Part shown: positions 15,135 through 23,096 of the stretch, one piece after another
Numbering within the stretch: position 1 is the first letter of the stretch
How the letters are laid out: each line of letters begins with the position of its first letter
Origin: Lachnospiraceae bacterium
Lineage (GTDB): Bacteria > Bacillota > Clostridia > Lachnospirales > Lachnospiraceae
Reading direction: 5' to 3'
DNA: 34,047 nucleotides
NCBI GenBank assembly: GCA_016280465.1
Contig: JAEEGT010000057.1
Span: forward strand, 1 to 34,047
The notes under the pieces: generated by a model
Databases searched by the model: none
Seen by the model: the letters and a program-made list of their open reading frames with translations, nothing else
Told to the model about the DNA's origin: nothing
Made by a program: the position numbers and the translations under genes

Positions 15135-15914
15135 ATGATAGACTTAACCTTCTCGCTTGCGGATCTTGAATATTTTCTTCTTGTACTGGTGAGGGTTACG
15201 ACTTTTGTTTACGCTGCTCCCTTCTTCGGTATGGTCAACGTGCCGAATCGGGTAAAAGTCGGCATCGGAGTCATGTTTTCCGTTGTGGTCTATTATACCC
15301 TGACCCCGGTGGCTCCCGAATATCAGACGGTCCTGGGATTTGCCATCCTGGCAATTAAGGAGGCCGTCGTGGGGCTGATCATCGGATTTTCCGCATCCAT
15401 CTGTATTTCCATTTTAAGCTTCGCGGGACATCTGGTGGATATGGAGACCGGACTTTCCATGGTAACCCTTTTTGACAGCATGACAAGGGACAGTATTACC
15501 ATATCCGGTACCTATTATCAGTACGTGGTGCTTTTGATGCTCTTATTAAGCGGTATGTACCAGTTTGTGGTGGGTGCGCTGGTCTCGAGCTTTTCGATAA
15601 TTCCGGTAAGCGGAGCGGTGTTCCACAGCGACAGACTCCTTGCAGGAATGGGGATCTTCCTGGCGGAATATATAAGCATTGGCTTTCGGATCTCACTTCC
15701 GGTTTTTGCGGTGATCATGCTTTTAAATGCGATCCTTGGCATACTTACCAAGGTTTCGCCTCAGCTTAACATGTTTGCGGTAGGTATTCAGCTTAAGATA
15801 CTTGCGGGACTTGCGGTGCTTTTTCTGACGGTTGCCATGCTTCCCGGTGCCTCCGCCATGATACTTACACAAATGCGCAGAATAGTCACAGTTTTCATTG
15901 AGGCCATGACGTGA
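15135..15914 (+). CDS. fliR: Flagellar export gate protein FliR
   Basis: 259 residues, strongly hydrophobic with about six helices. Recognisable parts are LVRVTTFVYAAPFFGMVNVPNRVKVGIGVMFS at the start, AIKEAVVGLIIGFSASICISILSFAGHLVDMETGLSM in the middle, and FAVIMLLNAILGILTKVSPQLNMFAVGIQLKI near the end; all are FliR/YscT motifs. It completes the FliP5Q4R1 gate. The stop overlaps the GTG start of flhB by two bases. Confidence 0.97.
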   Translation: MIDLTFSLADLEYFLLVLVRVTTFVYAAPFFGMVNVPNRVKVGIGVMFSVVVYYTLTPVAPEYQTVLGFAILAIKEAVVGLIIGFSASICISILSFAGHLVDMETGLSMVTLFDSMTRDSITISGTYYQYVVLLMLLLSGMYQFVVGALVSSFSIIPVSGAVFHSDRLLAGMGIFLAEYISIGFRISLPVFAVIMLLNAILGILTKVSPQLNMFAVGIQLKILAGLAVLFLTVAMLPGASAMILTQMRRIVTVFIEAMT

Positions 15915-17020
15915 TCTTAGAGTATAACCTGCAGTTTTTTGCCGAGGGGCAGGGCGGTGAAAAGACCGAGCCCGCCACCGAGAAAAAGAAAAAAGACGCC
16001 CGTGAAGAGGGCCAGGTTGCCAAAAGCAAGGAAATAGAGAATGCTTTCAGTCTCCTTGCGCTTTTTTTGATATTAAAGTTTTGGGTGGGTACTCTGGGAG
16101 GAAACCTTGTGGGTCTTTTCGGCAGGGTTTACGACGGGATCCCCGAATACATCAAGAACTACGAGGGCTTTGTCAACGAAACGGATATGATCAATCTGTT
16201 TGCACAGATGCTGATACGGATCATCATATTCATGGCTCCCGTACTGATCATTGCTTTTTTGGTTTCTTTTGTCTGCGATGTGGCACAGGTAGGGTGGCAC
16301 CCGACCACCAAGCCTTTGATGCCCAAACTCAGCAAACTGAACCCTTTAAAAGGCTTTAAGAAGATCTTTTCAAAGCAGGCTGTGGTGGAACTTTTAAAGT
16401 CCCTTCTGAAGATCGCGGTGGTGCTCATTATGGCCTACACTTACCTTCGCAAGAATGCGGACGGTCTGTTCCTGCTTTATGATATGTCCTTAAACAGCGG
16501 CATCGCAGCCACCGGCAATCTGGTGATCAATCTGGGGATCCGTACTGCGGTTGCATACTTGATAGTTGCTTTTGCTGACTATGCTTATCAGCGCTGGAAA
16601 CATAACGACGACCTGAAGATGACCAAGCAGGAAGTCAAGGACGAATATAAACAGCAGGAAGGCGATCCTCAGATCAAAGGAAAGATCAGACAGAGGATGA
16701 GAGAGGTTTCCCAGCGTCGTATGATGCAGAACCTTCCCAAAGCCGATGTGGTCATCACAAACCCTACTCACTACGCCGTTGCCCTTATGTACGATGCGGA
16801 CAAATATGCAGCCCCCATCGTTATAGCCAAGGGTGAAGATTATCTGGCCGCCAAGATCAAAGAGGTTGCCAGGGCCAATGACGTGGAGATCGTGGAGAAC
16901 AAACCTCTTGCCAGAATGCTCTATGCCAATGTGGAGATCGGTGAGGTGGTGCCTCCGGAGCTTTACCAGGCTGTTGCCGAAGTCCTTGCATTTGTATATC
17001 ACCTTAAGGGCAGGGCATAA
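15911..17020 (+). CDS. flhB: Flagellar export switch protein FlhB
   Basis: 369 residues from GTG at 15911 (overlapping the fliR stop). The N-terminus ILEYNLQFFAEGQGGEKTEPATEKKKKDAREEGQVAKS has the LQFFA segment frequent in Clostridia and the KTEPATEKK motif of all FlhB. Four membrane helices follow (about 40-205). The cytoplasmic domain holds the self-cleaving NPTH at residues 284-287 (VVITNPTHYAVALMY), then IVIAKGEDYLAAKIKEVA and ENKPLARMLY. Cleavage between Asn284 and Pro285, with FliK, switches export from hook to filament proteins. All catalytic residues are intact. Confidence 0.97.
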   Translation: MILEYNLQFFAEGQGGEKTEPATEKKKKDAREEGQVAKSKEIENAFSLLALFLILKFWVGTLGGNLVGLFGRVYDGIPEYIKNYEGFVNETDMINLFAQMLIRIIIFMAPVLIIAFLVSFVCDVAQVGWHPTTKPLMPKLSKLNPLKGFKKIFSKQAVVELLKSLLKIAVVLIMAYTYLRKNADGLFLLYDMSLNSGIAATGNLVINLGIRTAVAYLIVAFADYAYQRWKHNDDLKMTKQEVKDEYKQQEGDPQIKGKIRQRMREVSQRRMMQNLPKADVVITNPTHYAVALMYDADKYAAPIVIAKGEDYLAAKIKEVARANDVEIVENKPLARMLYANVEIGEVVPPELYQAVAEVLAFVYHLKGRA

Positions 17021-17049
17021 GCCTTAATAATACGAAAGGAGAGAAGTCC

Positions 17050-19092
17050 ATGGGCAAGTTAAAGATAGCGGATCTGGGCGTTGCGATATACATCCTGGCG
17101 GCTTTTATCATGCTCATTGTGCCCATTCCCTCCTGGCTTTTGGACCTTCTTCTTGCGGTAAACATTTCCGTAGCTTTTCTGATAATGTTTGTCTGCATGT
17201 TTTCCAAGGAAGTGCTGGAAATGTCAAATTTCCCCACGATCCTTCTTTTTACCACCATTTTCAGGATCTCCCTAAACGTATCCTCCACCAGACTTATCCT
17301 TACCACCGGAAATCCCGGTAACGTGGTAGAGACCTTCGGCAGCTTCGTCGGAAGCGGCAACCTGGTGGTGGGTGTCATCGTCTTTATAATCCTTGTTCTT
17401 ATCCAGTTCATAGTCATCAACAAAGGTTCCGAGCGAGTTGCCGAAGTAACGGCGCGTTTCACATTGGATGCGATGCCCGGTAAACAGATGGCCATCGATG
17501 CAGACTTAAATACCGGCGCCATCAACGATGCCGAGGCCAAGGTCAGACGTGAAAAGATCCAGAAAGAAGCCGCATTCTTCGGTTCCATGGACGGTGCCGT
17601 TAAGTACGTTAAAGGAGATGCCATAGCGGGTCTTATCATCACTGTCATCAACGTGGTGGGCGGTATCGTAATGGGTGTTGTAATGCGTGGAGAGGATATG
17701 TCCACCGCACTTTCCCAGTACACCATGCTTACCATCGGTGACGGCCTTGTGAGCCAGATCCCTTCCCTTCTTATATCTCTTTCCACCGGTATCCTTGTGA
17801 CCAAGGAATCCGGAAGCGCGGATTTCGGCAATGTACTTGTAAAGCAGCTGTTTGGTATTCCCAAGGCTCTTTACATCGTAGGTGCCGTTATTGCCGGTCT
17901 TGGAATTGTGACCCCTCTTAATCTCGTTCTTTTTGTGGTGCTCGGTGCCATGTTCATAGTTGCGGGGCGCGTGATGCAGACCACCATCGAGACCGGGGCC
18001 ATCGAGCAGGAAACGGAGGCGGAAGAACAGGAAGCCCAGGAGATCCGCCAGCCGGAGAATGTCACTTCTCTTTTGCAGGTTGACCCCATCGAGCTTGAAT
18101 TCGGTTACGGCATTATTCCCCTTGCCAACGTGAGCCAGGGCGGTGACCTTCTTGACCGAGTTGTCATGATCAGACGGCAGATAGCTCTCGAACTCGGTAC
18201 CGTGGTGCCCATCATCCGTTTGAGAGATAATATTCAGTTGAATCCCAACCAATATATCATTAAAATAAAAGGTATACAGGTAAGCGAAGGCGAGATCCTG
18301 TTCGATCACTATATGGCCATGAACCCAGGCTATGTCGAGGAGGAGATCACCGGTATTCCCACCTTTGAGCCCTCCTTCCATCTGCCGGCGGTGTGGATCA
18401 CCGAGGGACAGAGAGAAAGAGCGGAGAGCCTGGGATATACCGTTGTTGATCCGCCCAGTATCATCGCCACCCATCTTACCGAGATCATCAGACAGCACAT
18501 TGCGGAACTCCTTACAAGACAGGATGTGCAGTCTCTTGTTACCAATCTGAAAGAAAGCAACCCCTCCGTTGTGGAGGAACTCTATCCGAAGCTCCTTTCT
18601 TTGGGCGAGATCCAGAAGATCCTTCAGAATCTGCTCAAAGAGGGTATCTCTATCCGAGACCTGCTTACGATCTTTGAGACCCTGGCGGACTATGCGCCCA
18701 CCACCAGAGATACGGATATACTGACGGAATATGTGCGCCAGGCCTTAAAGCGCTCCGTATCCAGCAAGTTCTTCCCTCAGAATGAGACTACCAGCGTGGT
18801 GACCCTCGATCCCAAGATCGAGCAGGAGATCATGGCCAGTGTCAAGCAGACGGAGCAGGGTGCTTACCTTACCCTGGATCCCGATCGCACCAAGGCGATC
18901 ATCAACGCTACCGGTAAGGAACTTAAGAAACTTGAAAACCTCGGAAAGAACCAGATCATAATCACTTCGCCCATCGTGCGTATGTACTTTAAGCGTCTTA
19001 CCGAGGAATACTTTAAAGATCTTGTGGTGGTTTCCTACAACGAGATCGAATCGAATGTTGAACTGCAGTCTGTGGGGATGGTGACGGCATAA
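17050..19092 (+). CDS. flhA: Flagellar export gate protein FlhA
   Basis: 680 residues with AAAGGAG before the ATG. Eight membrane helices occupy about residues 1-310. Between helices lies the FHIPEP loop: NKGSERVAEVTARFTLDAMPGKQMAIDADLNTGAINDAEAKVRREKIQKEAAFFGSMDGA (read as several motifs, including ARFTLDAMPGKQMAIDADL). FPTILLFTTIFRISLNVSSTR is also typical. The C-terminal cytoplasmic domain (about 350-680) forms the nonameric ring that docks chaperone-substrate complexes and includes VVPIIRLRDNIQLNPNQY and VTLDPKIEQEI. The length is normal. Confidence 0.97.
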   Translation: MGKLKIADLGVAIYILAAFIMLIVPIPSWLLDLLLAVNISVAFLIMFVCMFSKEVLEMSNFPTILLFTTIFRISLNVSSTRLILTTGNPGNVVETFGSFVGSGNLVVGVIVFIILVLIQFIVINKGSERVAEVTARFTLDAMPGKQMAIDADLNTGAINDAEAKVRREKIQKEAAFFGSMDGAVKYVKGDAIAGLIITVINVVGGIVMGVVMRGEDMSTALSQYTMLTIGDGLVSQIPSLLISLSTGILVTKESGSADFGNVLVKQLFGIPKALYIVGAVIAGLGIVTPLNLVLFVVLGAMFIVAGRVMQTTIETGAIEQETEAEEQEAQEIRQPENVTSLLQVDPIELEFGYGIIPLANVSQGGDLLDRVVMIRRQIALELGTVVPIIRLRDNIQLNPNQYIIKIKGIQVSEGEILFDHYMAMNPGYVEEEITGIPTFEPSFHLPAVWITEGQRERAESLGYTVVDPPSIIATHLTEIIRQHIAELLTRQDVQSLVTNLKESNPSVVEELYPKLLSLGEIQKILQNLLKEGISIRDLLTIFETLADYAPTTRDTDILTEYVRQALKRSVSSKFFPQNETTSVVTLDPKIEQEIMASVKQTEQGAYLTLDPDRTKAIINATGKELKKLENLGKNQIIITSPIVRMYFKRLTEEYFKDLVVVSYNEIESNVELQSVGMVTA

Positions 19093-20328
19093 ATGATTAT
19101 CAAGAAATTTCAGGCCAAAACTGAAAACGAAGCCGTGGAGGCAGCCAAGAAAGAGCTTGGCACCAATGTGGTGGTAATGAACGTAAGGAATGTCAAAAGA
19201 AAGGGAATCTTTGCTTTTTTGAAGCCGAACCTTACGGAGGTTACCGTTGCCCTGGAGGAAGAGAGCGAGCGAAAAGAAGCTGCTCCGGCACCCGCAGCCA
19301 GAGATATCACAGAGGCCCTTGGAAAGATAGCTCCCATCGTTGAGAAGGCGGAGCGCGAGAAAGCCTTTGCTACTTACGATAAGCAGGGAGAAGTTAAGCC
19401 CCAGGCACCGGCTGCTCCCAAGGAAACCGTTATCGAAGAAAAACTTGAGAACATACAGACTCTCATAAGGGAAAATTTAAAACAGGGCGAGGAACCCAAA
19501 GAAGAAAAGCCCGAACCCGCTGAGGAAAATGAGCTTTCGACTTTCTTTAAGCTTTTAAAGAAAACCATGACCGACAACGAGGTCAATGAAGAATATGCAA
19601 ATCAGATCGTGGACGAGACGGCAAAGACCGTGAAGCCCGACACCCCCATCGATGTGGCTCTTGCCAATATATACCAGAAGATGATCCTTAAGTTTGGCAA
19701 GGCGGCTACAATTTCACCCGCGGAACACGGCCCCAAGGTCGTATTCTTTGTGGGTCCCACCGGTGTGGGCAAGACCACCACTATAGCAAAGATCGCTTCG
19801 AAATTCAGCGTGGAGAAGCACAAAAAGGTGGCACTCCTTACTGCGGATACTTACCGTATCGCAGCTGCGGAGCAATTAAGGACCTATGCAAACATCCTTG
19901 AGGTTCCCTTCAGGATCATCTACACCATCGAAGAAATGGAATCCGCTCTCAAGGATTTCATGGACTTTGATTACGTTTTTGTGGACACGGCGGGTCATTC
20001 TCATCAGAACAGGGAACAGAAGAGCGTTATGGGAAGCTTCGTTCATTCCGTGGACGGCACGGTGGAAAAGGAAGTGTTCCTTGTGGTCAGCGCCACCACA
20101 AAATACAGGGATCTTATGGGAATAGCGGATGCCTATTCCGAGATCACCGAATACAAGCTTATTTTCACCAAGCTCGATGAAACAACGGCATTGGGGAATC
20201 TTCTTAATCTGAAATTATATACGGGGGCAGATCTTTCTTATGTTACCTGCGGGCAGAACGTTCCGGATGACATAGAGGATTTCAATGCCCAGAGGACCGT
20301 AAAGAATCTTTTGGGGGGTAAGCGGTAA
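19093..20328 (+). CDS. flhF: Signal-recognition-particle-type GTPase FlhF
   Basis: 411 residues starting at the base after the flhA stop. The N-terminal B domain opens with IIKKFQAKTENEAVEAAKKELGTNVVVMNVRNVKRKGIFAFLKP, followed by a variable Glu/Pro/Ala-rich linker (about 55-140). The NG domain has the P-loop GPTGVGKT at 221-228, LLTADTYRIAAAEQLRTYANIL, DTAGHSHQN and FTKLDETTALGNLLNL. FlhF places flagella at the right site and works against FlhG, which is next. The DTAGHSHQN box differs slightly from the DTAGRS of most SRP GTPases, as is common in FlhF of Firmicutes. Confidence 0.96.
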   Translation: MIIKKFQAKTENEAVEAAKKELGTNVVVMNVRNVKRKGIFAFLKPNLTEVTVALEEESERKEAAPAPAARDITEALGKIAPIVEKAEREKAFATYDKQGEVKPQAPAAPKETVIEEKLENIQTLIRENLKQGEEPKEEKPEPAEENELSTFFKLLKKTMTDNEVNEEYANQIVDETAKTVKPDTPIDVALANIYQKMILKFGKAATISPAEHGPKVVFFVGPTGVGKTTTIAKIASKFSVEKHKKVALLTADTYRIAAAEQLRTYANILEVPFRIIYTIEEMESALKDFMDFDYVFVDTAGHSHQNREQKSVMGSFVHSVDGTVEKEVFLVVSATTKYRDLMGIADAYSEITEYKLIFTKLDETTALGNLLNLKLYTGADLSYVTCGQNVPDDIEDFNAQRTVKNLLGGKR

Positions 20329-21221
20329 TGGATCAGGCAGAACAGTTAAGAAACATTATCAAAGCAAGCAATGTTGCACCGCGACCCGTTGCCAGAGTTA
20401 TCACCGTGACCAGCGGCAAAGGCGGTGTGGGTAAATCCAATACTTCCATAAACCTGGCGATCCAGTTCAGAAAGATGGGACAGAGAGTCATCATTCTCGA
20501 TGCGGATTTCGGTCTTGCCAATATCGAGGTCATGTTCGGAGCGGTCCCAAAACACAATCTGGCAGATCTTATCTATCAGGGCGTCAGCATCAAGGATATC
20601 ATCACCTGGGGTCCCATGGATGTGGGCTTTATTTCCGGAGGTTCCGGTATAGCCAGCATGTCAAATCTCCATCGTGATCATCTGACATATATTATTCAGA
20701 ATCTTGCCCAACTTGATGCCATAACTGATATAATAATAGTGGACACCGGAGCGGGTATCTCCGATGCCGTTTTGGAGTTTCTGGTGGCAAGCGGTGAGAT
20801 CCTGGTGGTCACCACTCCCGAGCCTACTTCCATAACGGATTCTTATTCCCTTATCAAGGCTCTGGCCAGACACAAGAGATTCTCCACGGAGAATTCCCAG
20901 ATCAAGGTCATAGCCAACAAGGTTGAGAATTCCGCCGAGGGTCAGGCCCTGTACAACAAACTAAACGCGGTGGTGGCAAGATATTTGAAACTTCCGCTCA
21001 ATTATCTCGGTGCGGTACCGGAGGACAATCTTCTTACCAAGGCTGTCATGCAGCAGACCCCGGTATCCATTCAAAGCCCCAATGCCAAGTCTTCGCTTGC
21101 ATACGAAGCAATTGCAAGGGCACTCATGAACAACGAGAGTACGGTGACGGTAAAGAAGCGGGGAATGGCCGCGTTCTTTTCCCATATCGTGGTAGGTAAG
21201 AAGGCCAAGGAAGCTAAATAA
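20328..21221 (+). CDS. flhG: MinD-like ATPase FlhG (YlxH/FleN)
   Basis: 297 residues overlapping flhF by one base. The deviant Walker A SGKGGVGKSNTSINLA starts at residue 29, then VIILDADFGLANIEVMFG and DIIIVDTGAGISDAVLEF, followed by TTPEPTSITDSYSLIKAL. All are ParA/MinD-family FlhG motifs. The N-terminal 20 residues (DQAEQLRNIIKA) contain the DQAxxLR motif that stimulates FlhF GTPase. FlhG limits flagellar number and also assists C-ring assembly in Bacillus. The C-terminal end is basic (KKRGMAAFFSHIVVGKKAKEAK) and could be the membrane-targeting helix. Confidence 0.95.
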   Translation: MDQAEQLRNIIKASNVAPRPVARVITVTSGKGGVGKSNTSINLAIQFRKMGQRVIILDADFGLANIEVMFGAVPKHNLADLIYQGVSIKDIITWGPMDVGFISGGSGIASMSNLHRDHLTYIIQNLAQLDAITDIIIVDTGAGISDAVLEFLVASGEILVVTTPEPTSITDSYSLIKALARHKRFSTENSQIKVIANKVENSAEGQALYNKLNAVVARYLKLPLNYLGAVPEDNLLTKAVMQQTPVSIQSPNAKSSLAYEAIARALMNNESTVTVKKRGMAAFFSHIVVGKKAKEAK

Positions 21222-21238
21222 ATTGGAGGAATGGGTAT

Positions 21239-21952
21239 ATGCTTTCAAAACTCGTTAAGGCCGGAGACAAGGTGGATCTTCAGTCAGTTGACCATCTTTT
21301 CGCCGACGGCAAGGTTAAAAGATACAATACAAGGGTGTATGACATACTGTCCGACGACAAACTGGAGATAGTGATGCCGATGGAGAAGTCGAAACTGATT
21401 CTTCTTCCCATAGACGGAGAGTACGATCTGGTGTTTTATTCCGATCAGGGCCTGTATCAGTGCTACGCCAGGATCTACGACAGATACAAGAGCAACAACG
21501 TTTATGTTCTTGCTTTTGAACTGACCAGTAACCTTCGCAAACATCAGCGCCGTGAGTATTACCGCTTTGACTGCATGATCGAACTTAGGGCCAGGGAGCT
21601 CAAACAGGAAGAAGCAATGGCGGCGGAACAGGGCAAGAACCAGATCGTGCCGGGACTTCCCTTAAGGCGGGGAATCGCCAGTGACTTAAGCGGCGGCGGT
21701 ATGAGATTCATAACGGATATAGCTTTTGAGGAAGGCTCCTATATCTACACCACCTTTAACTTGACCACCGAAGGGGTCACAAGGGAGTATGAGATAATCA
21801 GCAAAGTCCTGAGAGTCGCAGAGGTGGCCAACCGTCCGGGAGAATTTGAACACCGGATACAGTTTGCAAACCTCGACAGAGATACCAGAGAAGAGATTAT
21901 TAAATACATCTTTGAAGAAGAACGAAGGCTTAGAAGAAACAGAAGAGGATAA
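21239..21952 (+). CDS. PilZ-domain c-di-GMP receptor, YcgR/MotI-like
   Basis: 237 residues, GGAGGA eight bases before the ATG. The N-terminal YcgR-N-like domain (about 1-95) reads KAGDKVDLQSVDHL ... VMPMEKSKLILLPIDGEYDLVFYSDQGLYQCYARI. The PilZ domain (about 98-235) has both c-di-GMP contacts: the RREYYRFD arginine box and DLSGGGMRFITD, a D-x-S-x-x-G motif. In Bacillus the related MotI (YpfA/DgrA) binds MotA when loaded with c-di-GMP and slows the motor. Here the gene is placed between flhG and cheB, which differs from the Bacillus operon. A GGDEF enzyme lies at the end of the same cluster. Confidence 0.88.
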   Translation: MLSKLVKAGDKVDLQSVDHLFADGKVKRYNTRVYDILSDDKLEIVMPMEKSKLILLPIDGEYDLVFYSDQGLYQCYARIYDRYKSNNVYVLAFELTSNLRKHQRREYYRFDCMIELRARELKQEEAMAAEQGKNQIVPGLPLRRGIASDLSGGGMRFITDIAFEEGSYIYTTFNLTTEGVTREYEIISKVLRVAEVANRPGEFEHRIQFANLDRDTREEIIKYIFEEERRLRRNRRG

Positions 21953-21980
21953 TTGTCAGACAATTATCTGCACATATTAA
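21948..21980 (+). promoter_or_regulatory. Possible SigA-type promoter with overlapping palindrome upstream of cheB
   Basis: A perfect inverted repeat, GATAATTGTC (21948-21957) and GACAATTATC (21959-21968) around a central A, spans the stop codon of the PilZ gene. Inside it TTGTCA (21953-21958) could be a -35, with TATTAA (21975-21980) as a -10 after 16 bases. The cheB ATG is 38 bases further on. The overlap of a palindrome with the -35 resembles an operator for a dimeric regulator. A purely RNA role (short hairpin) is the main alternative. Confidence 0.45.
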
Positions 21981-22018
21981 CGAATTGTTAAACTTCCCAA
22001 GAAAATAAGGGCTAAAGT

Positions 22019-23095
22019 ATGAAAAAAATTTTGATCGTTGATGACTCTGCACTTATGAGAAGGGTTATCTGTGATATAATCAATACCGACGGAAGATTTC
22101 ACGTCGAGGACCGTGCCACCAATGGTTTGGAAGCACTGGACTTGTTAATTCGCAAACAATACGACGCTGTTATACTTGATGTCAACATGCCGAAGATGAA
22201 CGGACTCGAACTTCTTGAGGAACTCAGGAAGCGCAGGATCAAGGCCCGTGTCATCATGGCAAGTACAGACACCAGAGAAGGCGCCAAGACCACCCTCGAT
22301 GCGTTAAGTCTCGGAGCAATTGATTTTGTTCACAAACCCGACAACGCCATGGATTGTAAGAACGGTGTGTTCAACACCAAACTTCTCAACATCATGGCAG
22401 CGGTGTGCGAGAGCAAGGTGACGGATTTCGAAGAGAAACCCGCCGACAAGGAAAAGGTCGTTAAAGAGACCAAGGAACTTGTTGAGCTGGCTCACAAATT
22501 CTCGAAGTCCATCAAGGATCGTCAGATAGTAGCACTGGCCAGCTCTACCGGAGGTCCCAAAGCTCTTCAGGAAGTTGTTCCGAAGATTCCCGCTTCCCTC
22601 AAGTGTCCCGTGGTGATCGTGCAGCATATGCCTGCCGGTTTTACCCAGTCTCTTGCGGAAAGGCTCAATGACCTGAGCGAATGCAAGGTCAGCGAAGCCA
22701 AAGAAGGAGAGATACTTGAGGACGGACATGTTTACATAGCCCGTGGCGGCAAGCATCTTAATGTGGATTCCGTAGGCGGACAGTTTAAGATCCGCTACAG
22801 CGATGAACCCACCAGAGAGGGAGTTAAGCCCTGTGCGAATTACATGTACGAGTCTTTAGCCAAGGGCGTGGCTGAGCGTGTTGTCTGTGTAGTACTTACA
22901 GGTATGGGTGCCGACGGAACCGCCGGTATCGATAACCTTAAGAAGTCAAAGAAAATATTTGTAATCGCACAAAACGAAGAAACCTGTACGGTATACGGAA
23001 TGCCCAAGGCCGTTGCCAAGGCCGGACTGACGGACACGGTAGTTCCCCTTAACAAGGTCGCACAGGAAATTATTATGAACGTGGGGGTCAATTAA
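22019..23095 (+). CDS. cheB: Chemotaxis response regulator protein-glutamate methylesterase CheB
   Basis: 358 residues. The receiver domain (1-125) has Asp8/Asp9, the phosphorylation site Asp54 (AVILDVNMPKMNG) and HKP. A linker of about 45 residues follows. The methylesterase domain (about 165-355) holds the triad context: ALASSTGGPKALQ (Ser), VIVQHMPAGFTQSLAERLN (His) and VVLTGMGADGTAGI (Asp). CheB demethylates or deamidates chemoreceptors after phosphorylation by CheA. Its partner methyltransferase CheR is not in this window. A possible private promoter sits in the 66-base gap ahead of the gene. Confidence 0.97.
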   Translation: MKKILIVDDSALMRRVICDIINTDGRFHVEDRATNGLEALDLLIRKQYDAVILDVNMPKMNGLELLEELRKRRIKARVIMASTDTREGAKTTLDALSLGAIDFVHKPDNAMDCKNGVFNTKLLNIMAAVCESKVTDFEEKPADKEKVVKETKELVELAHKFSKSIKDRQIVALASSTGGPKALQEVVPKIPASLKCPVVIVQHMPAGFTQSLAERLNDLSECKVSEAKEGEILEDGHVYIARGGKHLNVDSVGGQFKIRYSDEPTREGVKPCANYMYESLAKGVAERVVCVVLTGMGADGTAGIDNLKKSKKIFVIAQNEETCTVYGMPKAVAKAGLTDTVVPLNKVAQEIIMNVGVN

Positions 23096-23096
23096 G

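Noticed and set aside
17004-17864. Long minus-strand reading frames opposite flhA (286 and 330 codons in this region)
   Set aside because: The plus strand encodes the highly conserved FlhA membrane domain; the antisense products are shadows caused by codon bias.
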